Source of the DNA: Rohdeia mirabilis
GTDB lineage: Bacteria; Planctomycetota; UBA1135; GCA-002686595
Assembly (NCBI GenBank): GCA_007750655.1
Contig: CP036290.1
Location: 1,674,001-1,738,000 of the forward strand
Direction of reading: 5' to 3'
DNA length: 64,000 nucleotides
Both the position numbers and the translations under genes were made by a program. The notes below the pieces were generated by a model. That model saw only the letters and a list, made by a program, of their open reading frames with translations, was not told where the DNA came from and made no database searches. How positions within the stretch are numbered: position 1 is the stretch's first letter; the number at the start of each line of letters is the position of its first letter. Shown piece after piece: positions 47,838-59,627 of this stretch.

Positions 47838-49400
47838 ATGCGAGGTGAGGATCACGACTGGGCAGCAGGGATCGATGGCCCCCCGGCCACCCGACGCGCG
47901 GCGAAGAGCCGGCGCGGTCCAGGCAGGGCGGCCGGCGCGAGGAAGACGGCGGCGAGCGAACCGTCGCGGGACGCACCGTCCGACACGACGTCCGAAGCAG
48001 CGCCCGCCGACCGCCCCGCCCGCCGATCTCGCGCGCCGCGCGCCGGGCGGGACGCAGGCCCCGACACCTCCGAACGCTCCGGCGGGACCGAAGCGGCTCG
48101 CGAGCGGCCGACCCGGCCCGAGCGACCCGCGCGCTCGCGTTCCGCATCGGGTTCCGGCTCCGGCGACGACGCGCCCCGACGCACCCGGCCCGGCGCGGAC
48201 CTCCCGCCGCCCGAACTGGTCACCGACGACCGCGCCCTCGCGCGGCTGTGCGAACACCTCGGCACGGTGGACGACATCGCGATCGACACCGAGGCCGACT
48301 CGTTCTTCAGCTACCGCGAGCGCGTCTGTCTCGTGCAGGTCTCGACGCCCGCCGGCGACTGGGTGATCGATCCGCTCGCCGAACTCGACCTCGCGCCGAT
48401 CGGACGCGTGCTGGCGGACCCGACGCGCCGCAAGATCTTCCACGACGGCGAGTACGACGTCCTTCTGTTCAAGCGCGAGCACGGCTTCGAGTTCTCGAAC
48501 CTGTTCGACACGCGCGTCGCCGCCGCGGCCCTCGGCTACGACGCCGTCGGACTGGCGGGGGTGCTCGAACGGCACTTCGGCGTCGTGCTCGACAAGAAGC
48601 AACAGCTCTCCGACTGGAGCAAGCGGCCGCTGACCGACGAACAGATCCGCTACGCGCGCCTCGACACCCACTACCTGGTGGAGCTCACGGCCCAGCTCGA
48701 AGCCCTGCTCGAAGAACGCGACCGCATGCCGATCGTCGAGGGCGAGTGCGCGCGACTCGAGGCGATGGAAGTGCCCGACCGCAGCTTCGATCCGGACGAG
48801 TTCATGCGCCTCAAGGGCGCGCGCAACCTCGACCTGACGCGCATGCAGGTGCTGCGCGAGCTGTTCATCGCCCGCGACGAGATGGCGTCCGCGCGCAACG
48901 TGCCGCCCTTCAAGATCGTGCCCCACGGAGCGTTGGTCGAGGCCGCGAGTCGCCGTCCGCGCAACGCGCGCGAGCTCGAGCAGGTGGGGGGGATGAGCCG
49001 CAAACTGGTCCAGCGCGTCGGCAAGCAGCTGCTCGACGCCATCGAGCGCGGGCGCGAGCTCGGACCGCTCGAACAGGCGCCGCGACTGCCGGCCAAGGAC
49101 GGGACCGACCGCCTCGACGAGCGCGGCACCGAACTCCACGACCGACTCAAGACCCTGCGCAAGAAGTTGGCCGACAAGGAGGGCTTCGACTCGAGCCTCG
49201 CGATCAATCGGCGCACGCTGCTCGACCTGGCGGCGAAGGCGCCGACCGCGGTGGGCGAGCTGGATCGGATCGAGGGGCTCCTGGCCTGGCAGATCGACGC
49301 CTTCGGCGAGGCGATCGTGCGCGCCATCGCGACGTTCCAGCGCGACTGGGAGAACGGTGACGTGCAGCCCCGTCGCGGCGGCGGACGTCGGCGCGGCTGA
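47838..49400 (+). CDS. rnd: Ribonuclease D (3'-5' exoribonuclease) with HRDC domain
   Basis: A 520-residue protein. The first 125 residues are a Ser/Arg/Pro/Ala-rich low-complexity extension unlike E. coli RNase D. The DEDD exonuclease domain follows: AIDTEADSF with D150 and E152, IFHDGEYDVLLF with the second Asp, and LTDEQIRYARLDTHYL with the Tyr and last Asp. The motifs LFDTRVAAAAL and DKKQQLSDWSKRPL are those of Rnd, which trims tRNA 3' ends. A helical HRDC domain comes after residue 350 (RNLDLTRMQVLRELFIARDE). It lies between two tRNA genes, which suits but does not prove its role. Confidence 0.92.
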   Translation: MRGEDHDWAAGIDGPPATRRAAKSRRGPGRAAGARKTAASEPSRDAPSDTTSEAAPADRPARRSRAPRAGRDAGPDTSERSGGTEAARERPTRPERPARSRSASGSGSGDDAPRRTRPGADLPPPELVTDDRALARLCEHLGTVDDIAIDTEADSFFSYRERVCLVQVSTPAGDWVIDPLAELDLAPIGRVLADPTRRKIFHDGEYDVLLFKREHGFEFSNLFDTRVAAAALGYDAVGLAGVLERHFGVVLDKKQQLSDWSKRPLTDEQIRYARLDTHYLVELTAQLEALLEERDRMPIVEGECARLEAMEVPDRSFDPDEFMRLKGARNLDLTRMQVLRELFIARDEMASARNVPPFKIVPHGALVEAASRRPRNARELEQVGGMSRKLVQRVGKQLLDAIERGRELGPLEQAPRLPAKDGTDRLDERGTELHDRLKTLRKKLADKEGFDSSLAINRRTLLDLAAKAPTAVGELDRIEGLLAWQIDAFGEAIVRAIATFQRDWENGDVQPRRGGGRRRG

Positions 49401-49491
49401 GGGCTGCGCAGGCGGGGGCCGCACGAGCGGGGCGCAGGCGGCCCTCGTGCCAGAATCCGGCGAACCCAGCGATCGGGTTCAACGAGCTCCC

Positions 49492-49547
49492 CGCGCTCCA
49501 GGTCCCGCGCTCCAAGTCCCGCGCTCCAAGTCCCGCGCTCCAAGTGC
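49492..49547. repeat. 14-bp tandem repeat, four copies
   Basis: Four head-to-tail units of cgcgctccaagtcc: the first has g in place of one a, the last ends in gc. They lie in the 205-bp gap between the RNase D gene and tRNA-Ala, which holds no gene. The period equals that of the large array at 5127-5546, although the sequence is different. Confidence 0.88.
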
Positions 49548-49605
49548 CGGCCGCCCTCGACGCCAATCGCCAAGGACGCCGGCCTCCCACGACGGAGGGA
49601 GTGGA

Positions 49606-49681
49606 TGGTGGAGACGAAGGGAGTCGAACCCTCGACCTTCGCATTGCGAACGCGACGCTCTACCAACTGAGCTACGTCCCC
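49606..49681 (-). tRNA. tRNA-Ala (anticodon CGC), CCA encoded
   Basis: Read on the minus strand, the acceptor ggggacg pairs with cgtctcc and the D-arm is gctcagttggtagagc. The anticodon stem tcgcg/tgcga has the loop ttCGCaa (anticodon opposite 49646-49648). The T-arm is gaggg TTCGACT ccctt, the discriminator is A and CCA is encoded (49606-49608 on the plus strand reads tgg). CGC reads GCG alanine codons, which fits the high GC. Confidence 0.95.
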
Positions 49682-50090
49682 ACACAGGTCCGGCGACCTG
49701 GCCGAAGAGATTAGCGAGGGGAACGCCGCCGTGGAAGAGGCGAGCGGACGTTCGTCGCGGAGGTCCGTGGGCGTATCCTGCTCGACGCGGTCGGCGCCCG
49801 ACACCCACTGGGCCGGGCCGCCGGAGCCGCTCCGCGCCGGGGCCGCACCCGCCGTCCGTTCGCGGAGCGGGAGACGGACCGCCTCGCGGATCCTTCCGCG
49901 CCCGCCTCCCGAACTCGGACGCCGCCTTCGGTCCCGCCTGCGAACGTCGCGCGATCCAACGGCGCGCCGGCCGAGGCCCAACGACCGCGACTCGACGACC
50001 GCGAACCAGCGACCCGGGCCCGCCGCGGCTCCACCCGGCGCCCGCACCGACGGACCACCCACTCGACGGACCCTCCACCACCGACGGACC
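49682..50090. other. 409-bp region without a supported gene
   Basis: Between tRNA-Ala (minus) and the aconitase gene (plus). The plus frame leading into aconitase is open but its translation is basic, Pro/Arg/Thr-rich and unlike any domain. No hairpin or tandem repeat stands out apart from the thrice repeated cgacggacc near the 3' end. It must contain the promoters of both divergent genes, but none could be recognised. Confidence 0.6.
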
Positions 50091-52766
<2,676 letters not shown>

Positions 52767-52783
52767 GCGCCGCGGCGAGTTCC

Positions 52784-53593
52784 ATGGCGACCTGGCAGAC
52801 GCTCGACTGGTACGACGCGCCGAAGTACTACGACGCGGTCTTCGACGAAGGCACGGCCCACGAGGCCGACTTCCTCGAGGCCGCGCTCGAGCGCTTCGGT
52901 CGCGTCGAGCCCACCCGCGGACGACGCGTGCGGCGCGTGCTGGAGCCGGCCTGTGGATCGGGGCGGCTCGTGGTCGAGATGGCGCGGCGCGACTGGCGCG
53001 TGCACGGCTTCGACCTGTCGCAGCCGATGCTCGACCACGCGCGCGGCGAACTGGTGGCGGCCGGCGTCCCGACCCGGCGCGCGCACCTGTGGGCGGCGGC
53101 GATGCAGGACTTCGAGAGCTCCGAGCGTTTCGAGTTGGCGCACTGCCTGGTCAGCACCTTCAAGTACCTGCTCACGGAGGCGGACGCGCGTCGGCACCTC
53201 GAGCTCGTGGCCGAGCACCTGGTCCCCGGCGGGATCTACGTCCTCGGCTTCCACCTGACCGACTACGACGACACGAAGAAGAGCCGCGAGCGCTGGGTCG
53301 CCGCGCGCGACGACTTCGAGGTCACGTGCACGATCCAGGGCTGGCCGGCCGAGCGCCGCACGCGCACGGAACAGGTGCGTTCGCGGCTGGTGGTGGAGGA
53401 GGGCGGGACCACGCGGCGCCTCGAGACCGTGTGGGACTTTCGGACCTACGACGCGGCCCAGGTCAAGCGCCTGCTGCGGTCCGTGCCGGCCCTCGAGCTC
53501 GTGGCCACCTACGACATGACCTTCGACCTCGACGACCCGCGGAAGCTCGACGACGAGCAGCTCGACCTGGTGCTCGTCCTGCGTCGGCGCTGA
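52784..53593 (+). CDS. Class I SAM-dependent methyltransferase
   Basis: A 269-residue protein. WYDAPKYYDAVFDEGT at the start is followed by motif I, VLEPACGSGRLVVEMA, then FDLSQPMLDHA (acidic loop), FELAHCLVSTFKYLLTEADA (motif II region) and HLVPGGIYVLGFHLTDY. The C-terminal part is beta-rich (VTCTIQGW, RLETVWDFRTYDAAQVKRLL) as in small-molecule methyltransferases. The substrate is unknown. The gene starts 17 bp after the aconitase stop and is followed 40 bp later by a second, unrelated methyltransferase. Confidence 0.87.
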   Translation: MATWQTLDWYDAPKYYDAVFDEGTAHEADFLEAALERFGRVEPTRGRRVRRVLEPACGSGRLVVEMARRDWRVHGFDLSQPMLDHARGELVAAGVPTRRAHLWAAAMQDFESSERFELAHCLVSTFKYLLTEADARRHLELVAEHLVPGGIYVLGFHLTDYDDTKKSRERWVAARDDFEVTCTIQGWPAERRTRTEQVRSRLVVEEGGTTRRLETVWDFRTYDAAQVKRLLRSVPALELVATYDMTFDLDDPRKLDDEQLDLVLVLRRR

Positions 53594-53633
53594 AGAAGCC
53601 GTGGGAGCGGAGCGGGGCGCTAGACTCGGCCCC

Positions 53634-54431
53634 ATGCCCACCGCGACCGCCCCGAAGAAGAAGCGCCCCGGTTCGATCTCGCACCCCGCGACCAGTCTGC
53701 GCGTGCTGGCGGAGCTGGAGCCGCTGCTCGACCGCAGGCCCTTGATCGCGGACGTGGGCTGTGGGCGCGGACACTTCAGCGCGCTGTTGTTCGACGCGCT
53801 CGAGGAACGCGGCGACACCGAGGCAGCTCGCAGGGTGCTGCCGGTGGACTCGTTGCCGCAGTACTTCGAGCTGGACGAACTCGAATGCCTCCAGTCGGAC
53901 GCGGACGGCGGCATTCCGCTCGCCGACGGCAGCGTCGACGCCGCCGTCAGCATCGAGGTGATCGAGCACGTCGAGGACCAGTTCGCCTTCGTGCGCGAGC
54001 TGGCGCGCGTCACCAAGCCGGGCGGGCTCGTGATCGTCACGACGCCGAACGTGCATCACGTGGCGTCGCGCCTGCGCTCCTTGTTCTGGGGCTTTCCGCA
54101 GCTCTACGGTCCGCTGCCGCTGTCGACCGAGGACCCGCGCTTCCTCGGCGGCCACATCAACCCGATCCACCCGTACTTCCTGTGCTACGTGGCCCACCGC
54201 GCGGGACTCGTGGTCGAGGACGTGGCGGTCGATCGGCGCAAGACCACCTCGGCCATCGTGACGGTCCTGCTGGCGCCCTTCATCTGGCTCGGCCAGCGCT
54301 TCCATCGCGCGCGTCTGCGCCGCCGCCACCCGCAGATCCTCGACGAGAACCTGCCCTGGATCGATCGCCTGGCCTCGTGGGACCTGGCCACCGGTCGCAC
54401 GGCGATCCTGGTCGCGCGCAAGCCCGCCTGA
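53634..54431 (+). CDS. SAM-dependent methyltransferase, type 11-like
   Basis: A 265-residue protein: LIADVGCGRGHFSALLFDAL (motif I), a middle region around LECLQSDADGGIPLADGSVDAAVSIEVIEHVED (motif II spread across it), then ELARVTKPGGLVIVTTPN. The phrase IEVIEHVED followed by KPGG is the UbiE/Methyltransf_11 pattern. The latter half (SRLRSLFWGFPQLYG, HINPIHPYFLCYVAHRAGL) is like enzymes of polysaccharide or lipid methylation. A hydrophobic stretch (VTVLLAPFIWLGQ) near the C-terminus might touch the membrane. The start is the ATG at 53634. Confidence 0.87.
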   Translation: MPTATAPKKKRPGSISHPATSLRVLAELEPLLDRRPLIADVGCGRGHFSALLFDALEERGDTEAARRVLPVDSLPQYFELDELECLQSDADGGIPLADGSVDAAVSIEVIEHVEDQFAFVRELARVTKPGGLVIVTTPNVHHVASRLRSLFWGFPQLYGPLPLSTEDPRFLGGHINPIHPYFLCYVAHRAGLVVEDVAVDRRKTTSAIVTVLLAPFIWLGQRFHRARLRRRHPQILDENLPWIDRLASWDLATGRTAILVARKPA

Positions 54432-54555
54432 TCGAGGGTCGACCACCGCGGAACGGTCGCGATCGGTACTCCTGCGGGCGGATCCGGGACCCGCACCCGC
54501 GGTTCGGGCTTCGGTGCTTGAATGCGCGCGCGCAGGCCGGAGTATCGGCGGTCCT

Positions 54556-55758
54556 ATGGCCGACTTCGACAAGGGGAAGATCCCCGACGTGTTCCCGCCC
54601 GACGACTCCGACCGCCCGCCGCCCCGTCGGCGCAAGCGCAAGGGGGCGAAGGTCTCGCCGCTCACCGCCGTGGCGCTGGCCGTCGTGGTGGTCATCGCGG
54701 CGATGGCCGTGACCGGACGGTTGGGCTTCATCAACATCCGACCCGACCAGGTGGCGGTGAAGGTGAACTACCTGACCGGCGACGAGACGCCGATCACGAG
54801 CCCGGGCTACCAGTTCTACTTCCCGCTGATGCAGGACGTGTTCGTGCTCGACAAGCGCGTGCAGAGCTTCGAGATGCGCGGGAACGACTACCGCTCCGAG
54901 AGCTCCGTGCCGGAACTCACCGTGCGTGCGAACGACGGGTCGAACTTCAAGTTCTCCAGCATCGAGCTCCAGTACCAGCTGGTGCCGAGCCAGGCGACGC
55001 GCGTGCTCACCTCGAGCGGTCCTGGCGACGGCTACAAGGCCGAGTGGATCAAGGTCTTCGCGCGCTCGATCCTGCGCGACGAGTTCGGGCGCTTCACGGC
55101 CGAGGAGATCGCGGATCCGGGCAAGCTGCAGATGGCCTTCGCAGGCTCGGAGGATCGGCTCAACGCCGAACTCGAGCCCTACGGCATCCGCATCCTCGAC
55201 ATCCCGCAGATGAAGCCGGTCTTCGACCCGGCCTACGAAGAGGCGATCGAGGACCGCAAGGTCGCCGACCAGGACGTCGAGCGTCTGATCGCGATGGAGG
55301 ACCAGTTGGTCCAGGAGCGCGAACAGCAGCTGGCGAAGGTCGAGCGCGAGAAGTCCATCGAGATGGAGCAACTGCTCGGTGAGCTCGACCGCGAACGGCT
55401 CGAGTCCGAGCGCGCCGCGACCCAGACGCGCAAATCCGCCGACGCCTTCCGCATCGAACGCGTGGCGGCCGGCAACGCCGAGCGGTCCGAGCGCGTGGCC
55501 CAGGCCCGCGGTCTGGTCGAGAAGTACACGAAGGAGGCCCAGGGCGTCACGGCCCAGGCCGAGGCGCTCGCCCAGCAGGGTGAGGTCGTCGTGCGCGAGG
55601 CGCTGATCGAGAAGCTGGCGTCGATCCGCTTCACGTTCGTGCCCTACAGCCGCGACCCGGCACCGCAGCGACTCGAACACGTGGACGATCGCGGCGGTGA
55701 TGCAGAGCGCGGCGTCGAGCGCGTCGGGTCCAAGACCACCGAGGGAGGATCCCGTTGA
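54556..55758 (+). CDS. SPFH/band-7 membrane protein, HflK-like
   Basis: A 400-residue protein. A proline-rich, basic cytoplasmic tail (RPPPRRRKRKGAK) is followed by one membrane segment (about residues 35-57, LTAVALAVVVVIAAMAVTG). Then come an SPFH domain (INIRPDQVAVKVNYLTGDET, RSILRDEFGRFTAEEI) and a long charged coiled coil (about 235-340). A paralogous SPFH gene follows with a 4-base overlap, which is the hflK-hflC arrangement; HflKC assemble into a membrane cage that controls FtsH. No ftsH gene is near, so a general flotillin-like scaffold is equally possible. Confidence 0.85.
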   Translation: MADFDKGKIPDVFPPDDSDRPPPRRRKRKGAKVSPLTAVALAVVVVIAAMAVTGRLGFINIRPDQVAVKVNYLTGDETPITSPGYQFYFPLMQDVFVLDKRVQSFEMRGNDYRSESSVPELTVRANDGSNFKFSSIELQYQLVPSQATRVLTSSGPGDGYKAEWIKVFARSILRDEFGRFTAEEIADPGKLQMAFAGSEDRLNAELEPYGIRILDIPQMKPVFDPAYEEAIEDRKVADQDVERLIAMEDQLVQEREQQLAKVEREKSIEMEQLLGELDRERLESERAATQTRKSADAFRIERVAAGNAERSERVAQARGLVEKYTKEAQGVTAQAEALAQQGEVVVREALIEKLASIRFTFVPYSRDPAPQRLEHVDDRGGDAERGVERVGSKTTEGGSR

Positions 55759-56849
55759 AGAAGACTCTCACCATCGCCATCGTCGGCGTCTCCGCACTCG
55801 TCATCATCGGCGTTCTCCTCGGCTCGCTGTTCCTGACCAAGGTCCCGCCGCACGTGGTCGGCGTGAAGCAGAACCAACTGGGCGGCGGCATCGTCCAGCA
55901 GGACTACGGCACCGGCTACCACCTCGGCATCGTGTTCGTGCACAAGTGGTACGAGCTCGACAAGCGCGTGCACTTCGTCAACTTCTCCAAGGAGCAGTCC
56001 TCCCGCTGGACCTCGGACGCGAACGTGGTGAACTCGGGCAGCCTGGACATCCGCACCAGCGACAACAACACGGCCAGCCTCGACGTCACGGTCACGTATC
56101 GCATCAAGGAGGACGAGGCCTACCAGATGGTCGAGGACGGCATCCAGGTCGACTATCGCGACAAGGTCGCACGCAGCGTGCGCGGCATCCTGATGAAGGA
56201 GCTGCCCAAGCTCAGTCCCGAGGATCTGGTCGACACGCAGGTGCGACTGCAGCGCGTCACGGACACGTTGCCGCTCATGCGCGAGGAACTGGCGCAGTAC
56301 CACGTCGAACCGCTGCACGTCCTGATCCGCGCCGTGCGCTTCCCCGTCGACTACGAGGAGAAGCTGCAGGCCAAGCAGTTGACGCGCCAGAACGCGCTGC
56401 TCGCCAACGCGCGCCAGCGCCAGGAGAAGCAGAGCCAGGTCACCCAGTCCTACGAGAAGGAGACCGAGGCGCTCGAGAAGCGTCTGCGCGGCGAGTGGGA
56501 CGTCAAGTTGCAGGTCACGCGCTCGGACAACGAGGTCCTCGTGGCGCAGATCGAGGCCGACGCGGCCGTCTACCAGCGCCAGACCCGCGCCGATGCGGAA
56601 GCGGACTACGTGACCGCGATCGCCGAGGGCGAGCTCGAGCTCGCGAAGGCGGAAGCGCTGCGCAACGAACTGCGCAACGCGGCGCTCGACACGGCCGGTG
56701 GTCGCATCCTCCTGGCCCAGCGCGCCGCGGAGAACCTGGACATCGACACCATCACCCTCAACTCGAACGACCCGTCGGTGCCGACGGTGCTCGACATCCA
56801 GTCGATGGTCGATCTTCTGTTGGGGCGCAGCGGCGCGCAGAAGCCCTGA
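55755..56849 (+). CDS. SPFH/band-7 membrane protein, HflC-like, TTG start
   Basis: A 364-residue protein: an N-terminal membrane segment (TIAIVGVSALVIIGVLLGSLF), an SPFH domain (VPPHVVGVKQNQLGGG, LDVTVTYRIKEDEAYQMV, VARSVRGILMKELPKLSPEDL) and an Ala/Glu/Arg coiled coil (about 215-310). The start is a TTG at 55755 whose last two bases belong to the upstream stop (TTGA). It is supported by the strong Shine-Dalgarno sequence gagggagg seven bases upstream, one of the clearest in the window. The two SPFH products probably form a hetero-oligomer. Confidence 0.85.
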   Translation: MKKTLTIAIVGVSALVIIGVLLGSLFLTKVPPHVVGVKQNQLGGGIVQQDYGTGYHLGIVFVHKWYELDKRVHFVNFSKEQSSRWTSDANVVNSGSLDIRTSDNNTASLDVTVTYRIKEDEAYQMVEDGIQVDYRDKVARSVRGILMKELPKLSPEDLVDTQVRLQRVTDTLPLMREELAQYHVEPLHVLIRAVRFPVDYEEKLQAKQLTRQNALLANARQRQEKQSQVTQSYEKETEALEKRLRGEWDVKLQVTRSDNEVLVAQIEADAAVYQRQTRADAEADYVTAIAEGELELAKAEALRNELRNAALDTAGGRILLAQRAAENLDIDTITLNSNDPSVPTVLDIQSMVDLLLGRSGAQKP

Positions 56850-56866
56850 GTCACTGAAGCACCTGC

Positions 56867-56894
56867 GACCGGCGGCTTCGACGAGTCGCCGGTC
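56867..56894. terminator. Hairpin between convergent SPFH and fusion genes
   Basis: The arms gaccggcg and cgccggtc (8 bp, extendable with one mismatch) lie 17 bp after the SPFH gene stop and 13 bp from the stop of the minus-strand gene. It is a candidate bidirectional terminator. Confidence 0.55.
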
Positions 56895-56907
56895 GGTGCG
56901 TCCGCGC

Positions 56908-58695
56908 TCAGATCGCGAATTGGCGGTGCACCCAGCGCGGGCGGCTGTAGTCCCAATAGCGCTCGGCCGCGGCGGCGACGAAGAGGGGGTAGGCCGCGCG
57001 GATCGCGTCGTCGTAGGCGCGCGACAGCCCGAGGCGCTCGACGTAGTCCGCGAGCACCGCTTCCAGCGCGGCCGGCAGGCGGCGCTCGCGCGCCTCGATC
57101 CAGGCGGCACCGAGGCTCGAGCGCGCGTCGTCCTTGCGGTCGTGCAGGACGAGATTCAGAAGGTCGACGAGCGGTAGGTCGCTGGGTTGTGCACAGCCCA
57201 GGTCCAGAAGCGCGACGGGCGTCCCGTCGGTCTCGACCGCCACGTGTTTGGCGCGCAGGTCGCCGTGTCCGAAGACACGTGGGATCGGTTCGTTCACGAG
57301 GGCCTCGGCCAACCGGTCCGCCAAGGCGTGCACCGCCCGCGCGGTCTCCTCGCGACCGGCGCGCGCGGCCACTGCTTCGGCGCGACCGTGCACGTGCTCG
57401 GCCAGTTCGACCTCGTCGAGCACGCGCGGCGATCCGTCGTCCGCGCGCGCCGCGGCCAGTAGCGCGACGCAGCCGGGCAGCGCGACTCGTTCGCGGTCCC
57501 GTTCGTCCACGAGCTGGGCGGCGTTGATCGCACCGACGCGGCGCTCGACCTGGACGAACACGCCGTCGATCGCGCCCGACCACAGGGGCTCCGGCGTGGC
57601 CAGTCGGGTGCCACCGCCCACGCGCAGCCGCTCGAGCAATCGATGATGGCGACGGACCTGGCGCTCCTGGTCGGCGCCGAGCGGAACGTGCACGGCGAAC
57701 CGGCCGCTCGACGTTCCTCCGCCCGTGCCATTCGTGAGCAGCAGCGCGTTGTTGCCGCGCGTCGCGATCAGGTGCTCGAGGCGCCCGGGATCCTCGCCGG
57801 TGCGCACGCCGACCTCACGCAGGATCCGATCGACGAGCGACCGTTCGGGGACCGGCGCGCCGACGGCGAACGAGGGCGTCAACCACGGGAACAGTCCCAA
57901 TCGGTACCCCGCGATCTTGACGCGGTTGGAGCGTTCGCCGGGTCCGAGGAACAGGTCCGGGCCGCGCCTGTCGTCGAGACCGACGACCAACGAGAAGTCC
58001 CAGCGGTGGGGGTAGAGCGCCAGGCTGCGCGCGGGTCCGAGAGGCTCGACGGCGCGCCGGAACCCCGCGAGCGTGCGACCTTCACCGAACAACGCGTCGC
58101 GCACGAACCGCAGCGGTGAGCGCACGCGCAGGTCGGCGCGCACGCCGGTCGAACGCTTGTAGCCGAGCCGGTTGTCGCCCACGTGCCACACACGCCTTGC
58201 GCCGCACTCGGTCAACGCGCGCACCAGTCCGCCGGCGGGATCGAGGGCGTTGGGTACGGGTCCTTCGACGACGGCGAGCGCCGGCGGCCCATCGCCACCC
58301 TCGAGATCCGACGCCGCGAGTGCGCGCGACCAGACCCGGTGGTGCACGTGCCCACTGCCGTTCCAACGATCGCGGTGCACGGCGATCGCGCCGCGCGTCG
58401 CGCTCGGATCGAACACCACGACCCGAAAGCCGAGGCGTGCGAGCACCGTCGCCGTCCCCGACAGCGCGTTGCCGAACAGCCAGGCCACGGCGGGCCGCTC
58501 GCGCGTCGCCGGCTCTTCGATCGCGAGCGGCACCCAGGCACCGCGGCCCTCCTTCAGCACCTGCATCGTGCGTTCGGCCTCGACCAGGTCGACCGCGCAC
58601 AGATGCTGTTCGAGCGCGTCGCGCCAGGGCGCGCCGGCGTCGAGGGCGGCGAGCCAGCGCGCGCCCGCCGCGTCATCTGCGAGGTCGTGGTTCAC
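56908..58695 (-). CDS. Two-domain protein: Rossmann-like N-terminus, APH-like kinase C-terminus
   Basis: A 595-residue protein. Residues about 60-270 contain a Rossmann-like start (VAWLFGNALSGTATVLARLGFRVVVF) that recalls SAM-dependent methyltransferases, though the acidic motif is weak. Residues about 290-595 resemble the aminoglycoside/choline phosphotransferase fold: PRVFGHGDLRAKHVAVETDG is the Brenner-type loop with the catalytic Asp, and PVALLDLGCAQPSDLPLVDL is the metal-binding part. The Asn expected after HGDL-x3 is replaced by His. A role in phosphorylating a lipid or surface glycan is possible. It starts at a GTG that overlaps the upstream membrane protein stop (GTGA). Confidence 0.72.
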   Translation of the reverse strand: MNHDLADDAAGARWLAALDAGAPWRDALEQHLCAVDLVEAERTMQVLKEGRGAWVPLAIEEPATRERPAVAWLFGNALSGTATVLARLGFRVVVFDPSATRGAIAVHRDRWNGSGHVHHRVWSRALAASDLEGGDGPPALAVVEGPVPNALDPAGGLVRALTECGARRVWHVGDNRLGYKRSTGVRADLRVRSPLRFVRDALFGEGRTLAGFRRAVEPLGPARSLALYPHRWDFSLVVGLDDRRGPDLFLGPGERSNRVKIAGYRLGLFPWLTPSFAVGAPVPERSLVDRILREVGVRTGEDPGRLEHLIATRGNNALLLTNGTGGGTSSGRFAVHVPLGADQERQVRRHHRLLERLRVGGGTRLATPEPLWSGAIDGVFVQVERRVGAINAAQLVDERDRERVALPGCVALLAAARADDGSPRVLDEVELAEHVHGRAEAVAARAGREETARAVHALADRLAEALVNEPIPRVFGHGDLRAKHVAVETDGTPVALLDLGCAQPSDLPLVDLLNLVLHDRKDDARSSLGAAWIEARERRLPAALEAVLADYVERLGLSRAYDDAIRAAYPLFVAAAAERYWDYSRPRWVHRQFAI

Positions 58696-59573
58696 GCGGC
58701 GCCGCTCGTGGCCGACACGCGCAGCTTCGAAGTGCCGCGCCGCCGTGCGACGAGCACGAGCGGGAGCCCGACGAGTCCAGCGACCAGGGCGAGCGCGCCG
58801 TGGCTCGTCCACACGGGCTCCGTGGCGCACGCCCACTCGCCCACGACGGCGGCGAGGGCGACCGCGACCGGAACCACCGTCAGCGTGGGCCGCGCCGTCG
58901 CCGCCGCGAGGACACCGAGTGCGACCACGGCGGCGAGCGGCGCGCCACAGGTGGCGAAGGCGGCGCAGCTGAGCACCAGGTCGCGGCGGTCGGCGCGTCG
59001 GATCCACCCGGCCGCGAACGCCCAGCCGCCCAGCGACAGCGCGAGCGTGGGCGTGAAGACGAGTGGCCGCGGACCGTCGTCGAGCCACGTCCAGAGGACG
59101 AACGCCCCGAGGCTCGCGAGTCCGACGAGTCGCCGCGCCGTCGCCGCGACACCGACGCGCTCGCAGCCGAGTTCGACGAGCCAGGCCGCGACGAGAACCG
59201 CCGCGAGGTACGGGTCCTCTCGGGCCGCGGCCACCGCGACCAGCGCGGACCAGCACACCCCGCTCGCCGCGCGCAGTCCGAGCGGCGCCGGCCGTTCGTG
59301 GCGTTCGTGGCGGGGCACGAGTCCCGCCGGACCGAGCGCCCGCTGCACGAGCGCGAGACCGGCGAGCGCGAGCAGGGCCCACGGGCCGAAGTCGTCGACT
59401 CCGAAGGCCGCCCGCCCCGCGATCTGTCCGCTGCGCCAGACCGCGATCCCGAGGACTGCGGCCGGGGCGAGTGCATGGACCGGATCCAGCAAGCGCCGAC
59501 TCCCGGCCTCGCCCGCGGGCAGCAGGCCGAGGCCGAGACGACCGGCGACGAGGGCGAGGAACAGCTCGATCAC
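58692..59573 (-). CDS. Multi-spanning membrane protein of unknown function
   Basis: A 293-residue, very hydrophobic protein with about eight to nine segments (for example IELFLALVAGRLGLGLLPAG, GPWALLALAGLALVQRAL, SGVCWSALVAVAAAREDPYLAAV, LVFTPTLALSLGGWAFAAGW, PTLTVVPVAVALAAVVGEWA). No family motif was recognised. It starts at a GTG and is coupled by a GTGA overlap to the downstream kinase-like fusion gene, so the two likely work together, perhaps in surface-polymer assembly. Confidence 0.68.
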   Translation of the reverse strand: MIELFLALVAGRLGLGLLPAGEAGSRRLLDPVHALAPAAVLGIAVWRSGQIAGRAAFGVDDFGPWALLALAGLALVQRALGPAGLVPRHERHERPAPLGLRAASGVCWSALVAVAAAREDPYLAAVLVAAWLVELGCERVGVAATARRLVGLASLGAFVLWTWLDDGPRPLVFTPTLALSLGGWAFAAGWIRRADRRDLVLSCAAFATCGAPLAAVVALGVLAAATARPTLTVVPVAVALAAVVGEWACATEPVWTSHGALALVAGLVGLPLVLVARRRGTSKLRVSATSGAA

Positions 59574-59627
59574 GCGCTCACGATACCCGAAGCCGATGCC
59601 GGCTCGGTTCCACGCGGCGCGGGTCGA

